A stretch of DNA of 11,420 nt from Anaerolineaceae bacterium (lineage in GTDB: Bacteria; Chloroflexota; Anaerolineae; Anaerolineales; Anaerolineaceae). Under the pieces are notes generated by a model, which was not told the origin of the DNA, did no database searches, and saw only the letters and a program-made list of their open reading frames with translations. The DNA lies in contig PMIV01000108.1 in assembly GCA_003158355.1 (NCBI GenBank), forward strand, positions 1 to 11,420. Reading direction: 5' to 3'. Of this stretch, positions 5,538-11,420 are shown piece by piece; the stretch's first letter is position 1, and each line of letters starts with the position of its first letter. Made by a program: the position numbers and the translations under genes.

Positions 5538-7838
5538 GTGGAAGCTTATTGTGTTCGCTGTAAGGCAAAACGTGAAATTAACCAACCGGTGGCAGATTTT
5601 AACAAAAATGGCACACCGGTCACTATTGGTACATGCAGTGTTTGTGGAACCAAGGTATATCGTATTGGGAGAACTCCGGCACATGAAGGCATGGTTGCCC
5701 TGGCCAAAAAAGAAAAGCCGCGCAGCGGCAAACTGGTGATCGTTGAATCGCCAGCAAAAGCCAAAACGGTCGGGCGTTTTCTGGGCAAAGGCTACACTGT
5801 ACGAGCTTCGGTGGGTCATGTACGCGACCTGCTGCGTTCTGAATTATCCGTGGATGTGGATAATGATTTCGAACCGAAATATCGGGTTCCTAATGAGAAA
5901 CGACAGATCGTCAAAGAACTTAAGGTGCTGGCAAAAGGAGCCGAAGAAGTCTTTTTGGCGACAGACCCTGACCGCGAAGGGGAAGCCATTGCCTGGCATT
6001 TACTTGAAGCTGCCGAGATCGACCCGAAACTTTATCATCGGGTAGTGTTCCATGAGATCACCGAACCAGCTATTAACGAGGCTTTTGCCAATCCGCGCCA
6101 GATTGATATGAATTTAGTGGATGCACAGCAGGCTCGCCGCATTCTTGATCGTTTGGTAGGGTATTCCATCAGCCCGTTGCTGTGGGAAAAAGTACGCAGC
6201 CGACTTTCGGCCGGACGTGTGCAATCCGCTGCATTGCGGCTAGTGGTTGAACGGGAACGTGAAATCGACGCTTTTATTCCTGTGGAGTATTGGTCCATTA
6301 CAGCGGAGATCACACCCAAGACAAAGGCTCAGGCGTACCTAAGCCGCCTTGCTAAGATCGATGAAAAGGACCCGGATCTTTCCAACAAAGCGCATGTAGA
6401 CCAATATTTTGGAGAGATCGAAACAGCGCCATTTACGATCACAAAGATTAAAAAGAGCGAGCGCAGGCGTAAACCATCAGCACCGTTTATCACCAGTACG
6501 TTACAGCAAGAAGCCTCCCGCAAGCTAGGTTACACCGCGCGCCGTACGATGATGATCGCCCAGCAATTGTACGAAGGTCTGGATACTGGCGAAGGCGGAA
6601 CAGCGGGTTTAATTACTTATATGCGTACTGATTCGACCAATGTTTCTGAATTGGCCCAAAAAGAGAGTCGTGATTTTATCCAAAAGCAGTATGGTGGAGA
6701 TTTCTTACCCTCTTCTGCTCCGCAGTATAAAACACGTGCGGTTTCTGCTCAGGAAGCGCATGAAACCATCCGGCCAACATCTGTATGGCGAACACCGGAT
6801 AAGGTGAAACAATCTCTGACCCCTGAACAATTCAAGTTGTATCAACTGATCTGGCAGCGTTTTTTGGCTTCTCAAATGGAAACTGCTGTTTATGACACGC
6901 TTTCAGTCGAAATAACTGCTGCCGGAAAGGTGCACCAATACTTATTCCGTTCCTCCGGTTCCACACTCCGTTTCCCTGGATTCTTGGTTGTCTATGAAGA
7001 AGCTCTGGATGAAGATCTGAAACCTGAAGATAATGAGAATGTAAAAATTCCGGCTGGTTTGGAAGAAGGCCAAAAGCAGCAGTTGCTGCGTTTATTGCCG
7101 GAACAACATTTCACTCAACCGCCTCCGCGATATACAGAGGCTTCGCTGGTACAGGTGCTTGAAGAAAATGGAATTGGACGGCCTTCAACCTATGCTCCCA
7201 TCCTTTCCACTATCCAGCAGCGCGGTTATGTAATTCGTGAAGCCAAGCGTCTTTCTCCAACTGAGACGGGAATTCTGGTCAATGATTTGCTGGTCGACCA
7301 CTTCCCTGAAATCGTGGATTTGCATTTTACTGCTGGCATGGAAGCTAACCTGGATCAGGTGGCTTCGGGGCAAGGCGCATGGCGTGATGTTATCCGTGAT
7401 TTTTATGGAGAGTTTGGACCTCAGGTAAAGAAGGCTCAAGCTGAAATGCCGGTGCAAAAAGCTGAGTTGGAAAAAGTAGGTCGGGCTTGCCCAAATTGCG
7501 GTCATGACCTGGTCATTCGCTGGGGCCGATTTGGAAAATTCATTAGCTGCAGTAATTTCCCGGAATGCAGGTATACAGAAGCATTCCTTGAGAAGATCGG
7601 CGTCATTTGCCCAAAGGACGGCGGCGAGATCGTGCAGCGCAAGACCCGCAAGGGACGTATTTTCTTTGGATGTGCAAATTATCCAGCCTGTGATTTTACA
7701 TCCTGGAAACGGCCGGTGGCAACTCCTTGTCCAAAATGTGGTGGATTACTGGTTATGGCAAATAAACGAGAACTGCAATGTATGGATTGCGAAGAAACTT
7801 TCCTGGTTGAGCAAATTGGCGAATCCGTTCAAGAATAG
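5538..7838 (+). CDS. topA: DNA topoisomerase I with an extra N-terminal zinc ribbon
   Basis: This type IA topoisomerase relaxes negative supercoils. Residues 1-45 form an added four-cysteine zinc ribbon (C5, C8, C33, C36) resembling the small stand-alone DUF5679-type domain, followed by a short basic linker. The TOPRIM domain starts with K-L-V-I-V-E-S-P (catalytic E70) and carries D143-P-D145-R-E147. The active-site tyrosine is Y361 in G-L-I-T-Y-M-R-T-D-S-T, with R363 beside it. The C-terminus has a four-Cys zinc finger (C651, C654, C671, C677). A second finger retains only three cysteines (C691, C712, C718), with C-P-K-D in place of C-P-x-C. A last one has C731, C734, C748 and C751. The GTG start at 5538 has AGGAG at 5525-5529; the conserved cysteines begin four residues later, so the ribbon belongs to the protein. 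Length is 766 residues. Confidence 0.96.
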   Translation: MEAYCVRCKAKREINQPVADFNKNGTPVTIGTCSVCGTKVYRIGRTPAHEGMVALAKKEKPRSGKLVIVESPAKAKTVGRFLGKGYTVRASVGHVRDLLRSELSVDVDNDFEPKYRVPNEKRQIVKELKVLAKGAEEVFLATDPDREGEAIAWHLLEAAEIDPKLYHRVVFHEITEPAINEAFANPRQIDMNLVDAQQARRILDRLVGYSISPLLWEKVRSRLSAGRVQSAALRLVVEREREIDAFIPVEYWSITAEITPKTKAQAYLSRLAKIDEKDPDLSNKAHVDQYFGEIETAPFTITKIKKSERRRKPSAPFITSTLQQEASRKLGYTARRTMMIAQQLYEGLDTGEGGTAGLITYMRTDSTNVSELAQKESRDFIQKQYGGDFLPSSAPQYKTRAVSAQEAHETIRPTSVWRTPDKVKQSLTPEQFKLYQLIWQRFLASQMETAVYDTLSVEITAAGKVHQYLFRSSGSTLRFPGFLVVYEEALDEDLKPEDNENVKIPAGLEEGQKQQLLRLLPEQHFTQPPPRYTEASLVQVLEENGIGRPSTYAPILSTIQQRGYVIREAKRLSPTETGILVNDLLVDHFPEIVDLHFTAGMEANLDQVASGQGAWRDVIRDFYGEFGPQVKKAQAEMPVQKAELEKVGRACPNCGHDLVIRWGRFGKFISCSNFPECRYTEAFLEKIGVICPKDGGEIVQRKTRKGRIFFGCANYPACDFTSWKRPVATPCPKCGGLLVMANKRELQCMDCEETFLVEQIGESVQE

Positions 7839-7874
7839 GTATAAATATTGCAACTAATTCTCTTGATAATCGGT

Positions 7875-7903
7875 TTGCCAGATCGCTAATATTCATCTAC
7901 AAT
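7875..7903 (+). promoter_or_regulatory. Sigma-70-type promoter for the two-TM protein gene
   Basis: A TTGCCA -35 box (7875-7880) and a TACAAT -10 box (7898-7903) are separated by 17 bases, each five of six to consensus. The predicted start near 7910 gives a leader of about 36 bases. An overlapping poorer pair (TTGATA 7863-7868, TAATAT 7887-7892, 18 apart) also exists. The 107-base gap after topA shows no hairpin terminator, so read-through from topA may add to expression. Confidence 0.65.
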
Positions 7904-7945
7904 GATGTGTATTGATCTGTTTGCGGAATTATTTAGGAGTTGACT

Positions 7946-9052
7946 ATGGAAAAGATCCGAAACCTTATGAAAAACCCTTTAGCAACCGGTATTGCCGGGC
8001 TGATCATTGGCCTGATCATTGGTCTGCCGTTGCTGGGTTGGGGGTTATGGCCAGTAAAATGGAAAGATGCGGATGCCAGTTATTTACGCCAGGATCTCAA
8101 GGCGCAGTACCTGTGCATGGTCGTCGACTCATATAAATTAAATCCGGATGCCGCACTTGCCTCAGCACGTCTGGATTCAATGGGCCTCAGCAATCAGGAT
8201 GCAGCCTTTGCCCTGGATTCATTACAAACAGGAGGTTGTTCTTATGCTCCCACAGATGAGACAGTCCTCTCATTAAAGACAGCGTTATTAGCACTTCCAC
8301 AAACATCAACTGTTGCGACTTCGGGCACAAACACCACTGTCCCGACTGCTGTTAGCTCGACCACGGGTGGTTTGCCAACCCTTGCAACTTCTACAACGAA
8401 GAAAAGCAGCGGGAACGGACTACCTGGTATCCTGGCAGGAATTTTGTGTGTGCTCTTCCTTGGGATTGGCGGTTTGCTTATCTATATGTTCTTCTTCAAG
8501 AACCGCAAACCCAAAGAACAAATTCCTCCAACATCAAATATGCATGATTTTGAAAATCCGTTGGAAGAGCCCGATTTTACCCAGAATTACACTCAGCCCA
8601 GTAAAACGACTGCGGCTGTCTCAGATGTGCCCGCGGCTCATTTTATGACCACTTATGTTATCGGTGATGACCTTTACGATGATTCATTCAGCATAGACAC
8701 TGCCAAAGGTGATTTTTTGGGTGAATGCGGTGTAGGAATTTCTGATATTGTCGGCGTGGGTGATCCCAAAAAAGTTTCTGCTTTCGAAGTCTGGCTTTTT
8801 GACAAGAACGATACGCAAACAGTCACAAAAGTTCTGATGAGTGCCAGAGCAATGAACGATCCTGCCACACGGCAACGGATGGCCTCCAAAGGCGAGCCGG
8901 TGTTGATTGAGCCAGGGCAACAAATCCTGCTGGAAACTCCTTCTTTGCAATTGCAGGCAAAAGTAATTGAGCTTGTCTATGGGCAAGGAGCCCTGCCGGC
9001 TGGAAGTTATTTTGAGCGGTTGACACTAGAATTGAGCGTTTGGCCAAAATAA
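7946..9052 (+). CDS. Two-transmembrane protein of unknown function, Chloroflexota type
   Basis: No named family is recognised. From ATG 7946 (AGGAG at 7935-7939, six bases away) the 368-residue product has, in order: a short basic N-terminus; TM1 (about 16-37, G-I-A-G-L-I-I-G-L-I-I-G, ending G-W-G-L-W-P-V); a helical, charged segment (about 40-118) with Y-L-R-Q-D-L-K-A-Q-Y and alanine-rich stretches; a Thr/Ser-rich linker (about 119-158); TM2 (about 160-185), then K-N-R-K-P-K; and a Pro/Asn/Gln-rich linker. Last is a C-terminal domain (about 234-368) with T-Y-V-I-G-D-D-L-Y-D-D-S-F, G-E-C-G-V-G-I and F-E-V-W-L-F-D-K-N-D. The positive-inside rule puts both ends in the cytoplasm and the helical/Thr-rich part outside. 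From memory, similar proteins occur in Anaerolineae genomes, but I cannot check this. It has its own promoter and terminator, so it is probably monocistronic. Confidence 0.88.
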   Translation: MEKIRNLMKNPLATGIAGLIIGLIIGLPLLGWGLWPVKWKDADASYLRQDLKAQYLCMVVDSYKLNPDAALASARLDSMGLSNQDAAFALDSLQTGGCSYAPTDETVLSLKTALLALPQTSTVATSGTNTTVPTAVSSTTGGLPTLATSTTKKSSGNGLPGILAGILCVLFLGIGGLLIYMFFFKNRKPKEQIPPTSNMHDFENPLEEPDFTQNYTQPSKTTAAVSDVPAAHFMTTYVIGDDLYDDSFSIDTAKGDFLGECGVGISDIVGVGDPKKVSAFEVWLFDKNDTQTVTKVLMSARAMNDPATRQRMASKGEPVLIEPGQQILLETPSLQLQAKVIELVYGQGALPAGSYFERLTLELSVWPK

Positions 9053-9061
9053 GAATAAAGT

Positions 9062-9107
9062 AATAGATAAAACAAAAACCCCGCGAGGGGTTTTTGTTTT
9101 ATCTATT
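9062..9107. terminator. Bidirectional rho-independent terminator
   Basis: Two 21-base arms (9062-9082 and 9087-9107) are perfectly complementary around a GCGA loop. The GC core is CCCC/GGGG flanked by A/T-rich arms, so each strand reads a stem followed by a T-rich run (TTTTTGTTTT on the plus strand, the same on the minus strand). It lies 9 bases past the two-TM gene, and its right arm covers the greA stop codon (9103-9105). One element therefore ends both convergent transcripts. On the plus-strand RNA the loop fits the stable GNRA class. Confidence 0.95.
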
Positions 9108-9570
9108 CGATGCGAATAATTTTCAGTTTAATTGGCCCGCTGGGTGTTACTGCTTCGACCAAATCACCGACTTTATGACCCAATAGGGCCTCACCAATGG
9201 GGGAATTGTGCGAGATACGCCCTTTGCTTGGATTGGCTTCTTGCGGACCAACCAAGAAATACGTCTCTTCTGGGAAATCATCTTCTTGAATGGTTACTTT
9301 TGTACCAACATCTACTTTTTCTTTTTTACTTCCACTTTCATCGATAATGACAATGTTGGTTAATATTGAGGTCAATTCAACAATACGACCTTCGAGGAAG
9401 CCTTGTTCCTCTTTGGCAGAAATGTAATCTGCATTTTCTGAGAGGTCACCTTGTTGAATTGCCAACCTTAATCGCTTGGCCAAATCGTCACGCGCCGGGC
9501 CTTTGAGGTATTCAAATTCTTGCCTCAGTTTTTCAGCGCCTTCTTGGGTAAGGTACGATGGTTTGTTCAT
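9103..9570 (-). CDS. greA: Transcription elongation factor GreA
   Basis: GreA enters the secondary channel of backtracked RNA polymerase and stimulates transcript cleavage, rescuing stalled complexes. The 155-residue product has the N-terminal coiled coil (about 1-78), with the acidic tip G-D-L-S-E-N-A-D-Y (D42 and E45 are the catalytic-metal residues). The C-terminal FKBP-like domain contains V-G-P-Q-E-A-N-P, I-S-H-N-S-P-I-G-E-A-L-L-G and a G-D-L-V-E-A-V-T-P-S-G segment. Length is typical (about 158). ATG 9570-9568 has GGAG five bases upstream, lying in the middle of a 14-base near-palindrome (9572-9585). It is the last gene of a minus-strand set behind dgt (52-base gap) and ends inside the bidirectional terminator. 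Confidence 0.97.
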   Translation of the reverse strand: MNKPSYLTQEGAEKLRQEFEYLKGPARDDLAKRLRLAIQQGDLSENADYISAKEEQGFLEGRIVELTSILTNIVIIDESGSKKEKVDVGTKVTIQEDDFPEETYFLVGPQEANPSKGRISHNSPIGEALLGHKVGDLVEAVTPSGPIKLKIIRIE

Positions 9571-9571
9571 T

Positions 9572-9585
9572 CAAACTCCAGTTTG
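9572..9585 (-). promoter_or_regulatory. greA ribosome binding site inside a near-palindrome
   Basis: Read on the minus strand, CAAACTGGAGTTTG places the GGAG Shine-Dalgarno sequence in or beside the loop of a 5-bp CAAAC/GTTTG stem, just upstream of the greA ATG. The stem is AT-rich and weak, so at most it would modestly affect initiation. It may simply be chance. Confidence 0.35.
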
Positions 9586-9622
9586 GTTTTCTACTATTAA
9601 GTCCGGCTTATTTTAATCCCGG

Positions 9623-10774
9623 TTAAGGCAAGAAGGAAGGATCAAACAGTTTTTGATACTCTTCGATTGCAAAACGGTCGGTCATGCCAGCCAAATAATC
9701 ACAAATCGTTCTCTCTTTTCCTTTGTCAATAATCTGTTCCTGAAATTGCGGAGGGAGCATGATGGGGGTTCCCTGGTAAGCTTTAAACAGAGCAGTTAAG
9801 ACCTGCTCGGCTTTTTTCTGCATGCGTACCACGCGATAGTGGCAATACATATTATTAAAGAGGAATTCTTTGAGAATCCTGTTATTTTCTTTCATTTCCT
9901 CTTCAAAACCAACCAAATTGTAAGAGAGCGTTTGTAACTCGTGCAAGGATTTTACCCCAGATTTCTCAATCCGGTTGGCAGAATCATTAATCATACTGTT
10001 GACTTCTATGCCGACCAATTCACGGATGATCTGATGACGTATTAAGTCATCAATTTGTCCCCCTTGTTTTTGAAAACGAGCTGCTGCCATTTGCCAGAGT
10101 TTTATGTCATCAAGGGTTTCAGGGAAGATTAATCCCGAGCGCAAACCGTCGTCCAGGTCGTGAGAAGTGTAAGCGAGTTCATCAGCCACATTAGTGATCT
10201 GAGCTTCCAAATCGCCGCGTAGTTCTGGGTTGAAATTACTGGCGTCCGATTTGTCGTAGGCTGTTTCGTGTTTAACGATCCCTTCCAATACTTCCCATGA
10301 AAGGTTGAGGCCGGGAAATTCGGGATAGCGTTTTTCAACTTCGGTAACGATACGGAAGGAATGATGATTGTGGTTGAATCCACCAAAATCCTTCATTAGC
10401 GTATTCAGGGTGGACTCACCCGAATGTCCAAACGGTGGGTGCCCGAGATCGTGGGCCAGACAAATTGCTTCAGTGAGATCTTCGTTAGCTCCGAGCGCCC
10501 GCGCAATCGTGCGACCGATCTGGGCAACTTCCAGTGTATGGGTCAGGCGGGTGCGGTAATAATCCCCTTCAAAATTAATAAAAACCTGGGTTTTATATTC
10601 CAGACGGCGAAAAGCGGTTGTATGTAAAATTCGGTCGCGATCGCGCTGAAAGCAAGTGCGGTAATCGGGTTCCGATTCGGGATAGATACGGCCCTGAGAA
10701 TGACTGGCATGGACCGCATAGGGCGCAAGATTGGTGTCTTCAATTGATTCGAATACTTTACGATCGAATCTCAT
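9623..10774 (-). CDS. dgt: dGTPase-like HD-domain dNTP triphosphohydrolase
   Basis: Members hydrolyse dGTP or other dNTPs to the nucleoside plus triphosphate, affecting dNTP pools. The 383-residue product has the N-terminal R-D-R-D-R-I-L-H-T-T-A-F-R-R-L motif (about 44-58). The HD metal site comprises H79 (in R-L-T-H-T-L-E-V), H108-D109 (in C-L-A-H-D-L-G-H-P-P-F-G-H) and a later Asp in the A-D-E-L-A-Y-T-S-H-D segment (197-206). N-H-N-H-H-S-F-R lies at 134-141. Length and motif order match the type-2 dGTPase-like group rather than the longer E. coli Dgt (about 500 residues), so the true dNTP substrate is uncertain. ATG 10774-10772 has a strong AAGGAG six bases upstream. The start overlaps the end of the upstream kinase gene by 17 bases, pointing to one operon. 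Confidence 0.93.
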   Translation of the reverse strand: MRFDRKVFESIEDTNLAPYAVHASHSQGRIYPESEPDYRTCFQRDRDRILHTTAFRRLEYKTQVFINFEGDYYRTRLTHTLEVAQIGRTIARALGANEDLTEAICLAHDLGHPPFGHSGESTLNTLMKDFGGFNHNHHSFRIVTEVEKRYPEFPGLNLSWEVLEGIVKHETAYDKSDASNFNPELRGDLEAQITNVADELAYTSHDLDDGLRSGLIFPETLDDIKLWQMAAARFQKQGGQIDDLIRHQIIRELVGIEVNSMINDSANRIEKSGVKSLHELQTLSYNLVGFEEEMKENNRILKEFLFNNMYCHYRVVRMQKKAEQVLTALFKAYQGTPIMLPPQFQEQIIDKGKERTICDYLAGMTDRFAIEEYQKLFDPSFLP

Positions 10775-11420
10775 TTTTTACTCCTTGAACATCAGACCTC
10801 AAAATGGTTCCTGATTGTTCTCCGCTGAGTGCATTAAAGATAGCCTCCTCATTTGAACCCGAAAATATTTGTATCTGTAGTTGGGGATGCTTTTGGATAA
10901 GAGAGAGCATGCTTTCAACCTTTGAAACCATTCCACCAGTGACATCGGTGCTGGCAGAACCGATGATATTTTTTGAAAGCGCCGGGTAGGTGGATGGAGT
11001 AATCGTATCGATCAAAGTGGTGCAGGCGGGGTAATCTTGCCAGACACCGACTTCGCGGCCTGCCAATAATATCTTTGCGGGTTTGAGCACTGGGACGAGC
11101 GCAGCGAATTGCTCCTCGGTGGAGAGTATGGTTCCCCCCAAAGTTTCATCCAGAACAACATCGCCGTAAACTACGGGGAGCAGATGGTGTTGGAGTGCGG
11201 CTTCAATGGGATGGATATTCCAATTTGTCGCGCTGCCGTTTTTGGTTACTGCACCGGCCGACAGGGGAAAACTAATCACAGGTAAACCAAATTGAGCGAA
11301 CCTTTCGATCAGAATCTGATTCAGCTCCCTGGCTGCAAGCCATACTTCTGCAAAGCCTTGCCATTGCCCTGGCGATTTCACGCCTTCGCGAGTGTGATAT
11401 TTGCTGGCAGCCACATGACC
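10758..11420 (-). CDS. Isopentenyl phosphate kinase (amino acid kinase family), N-terminus missing
   Basis: IPK phosphorylates isopentenyl phosphate to isopentenyl diphosphate in the alternative mevalonate route. The frame stays open to the right edge, giving 220 codons plus stop, so the true start lies outside; an internal GTG at 11414 is not a start. The fragment begins G-H-V-A-A-S-K-Y-H-T-R-E-G. This matches the IPK S-F-G-H-x-x-A region, whose histidine contacts the substrate phosphate and separates IPKs from other amino acid kinases. Further matches are L-N-Q-I-L near residue 36, P-V-V-Y-G-D-V-V-L-D, G-G-T-I-L-S and S-T-D-V-T-G-G-M-V-S-K-V-E. The usual I-L-S-G-D and L-T-D-V-D-G-V-Y segments are altered here (I-L-S-T-E-E, L-A-G-R-E-V-G-V-W). 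The missing N-terminal glycine-rich loop prevents full proof. It is co-directional with dgt and greA. Confidence 0.82.
   Translation of the reverse strand, partial: GHVAASKYHTREGVKSPGQWQGFAEVWLAARELNQILIERFAQFGLPVISFPLSAGAVTKNGSATNWNIHPIEAALQHHLLPVVYGDVVLDETLGGTILSTEEQFAALVPVLKPAKILLAGREVGVWQDYPACTTLIDTITPSTYPALSKNIIGSASTDVTGGMVSKVESMLSLIQKHPQLQIQIFSGSNEEAIFNALSGEQSGTILRSDVQGVKNEIRS

Noticed and set aside
7839..7874. Terminator after topA
   Set aside because: No inverted repeat with a T-run could be found in the gap; only promoter-like boxes are seen.
7999..8026. Short tandem repeat at the start of the two-TM gene
   Set aside because: The repeated CTGATCATTGG units encode L-I-I-G-L-I-I-G in a membrane helix, explained by simple hydrophobic sequence rather than a mobile or regulatory repeat.
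8313..8648. Second reading frame with 111 codons inside the two-TM gene
   Set aside because: It has no ribosome binding site and no recognisable protein features, and overlaps a frame with clear membrane segments and domain motifs; it is a shadow frame.
1..11420. CRISPR array, insertion sequence, phage or tRNA genes
   Set aside because: No spaced direct repeats, transposase-like frames, terminal inverted repeats or cloverleaf sequences were found on either strand.

Overview
The window looks like ordinary chromosomal DNA from a Chloroflexota bacterium, most likely of the Anaerolineae lineage. That placement is an inference. It rests on a topoisomerase I with an extra N-terminal zinc ribbon, an isopentenyl phosphate kinase gene (rare in bacteria but known in Chloroflexota), and a two-membrane-segment protein of a type I associate with Anaerolineae. 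No phage, insertion sequence, CRISPR array, tRNA or rRNA was seen. Genes are tightly packed; the longest stretch without a gene is about 200 bases.

Layout. Positions 1-521 (minus) hold the first 173 codons of a DegV-family lipid-binding protein that runs off the left edge. A divergent promoter region (522-722) follows. Then comes a long plus-strand run: ffh (SRP GTPase), rpsP (ribosomal protein S16), khpA (KH RNA-binding protein), rimM (16S maturation factor), dprA (recombination mediator), a mannose-1-phosphate guanylyltransferase, and topA (topoisomerase I). Gaps from rpsP onward are near zero, with an ATGA overlap at khpA/rimM and a start codon directly after the dprA stop, so these genes are probably co-transcribed. 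The usual partners trmD and rplS are not present after rimM. A gene for a Chloroflexota-type two-TM protein of unknown function follows (7946-9052) with its own good sigma-70-type promoter. It ends at a perfect 21-bp hairpin that serves as a bidirectional terminator.

On the other side of that terminator, the minus strand carries a convergent operon, in transcription order: an isopentenyl phosphate kinase (partial, enters from the right edge), a dGTPase-like HD hydrolase overlapping it by 17 nt, and greA.

Functionally the plus-strand block concerns protein targeting, ribosome assembly, DNA uptake/recombination and DNA supercoiling, with one sugar-nucleotide gene inserted. The minus-strand block combines isoprenoid precursor synthesis, dNTP hydrolysis and rescue of stalled RNA polymerase. 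I found no convincing wholly new system. The points most worth a second look are the zinc-ribbon/TopA fusion, the unnamed two-TM protein, the IPK context, the altered rimM neighbourhood, and two unexplained inverted repeats (around the ffh-rpsP gap and inside the 5' end of rimM).
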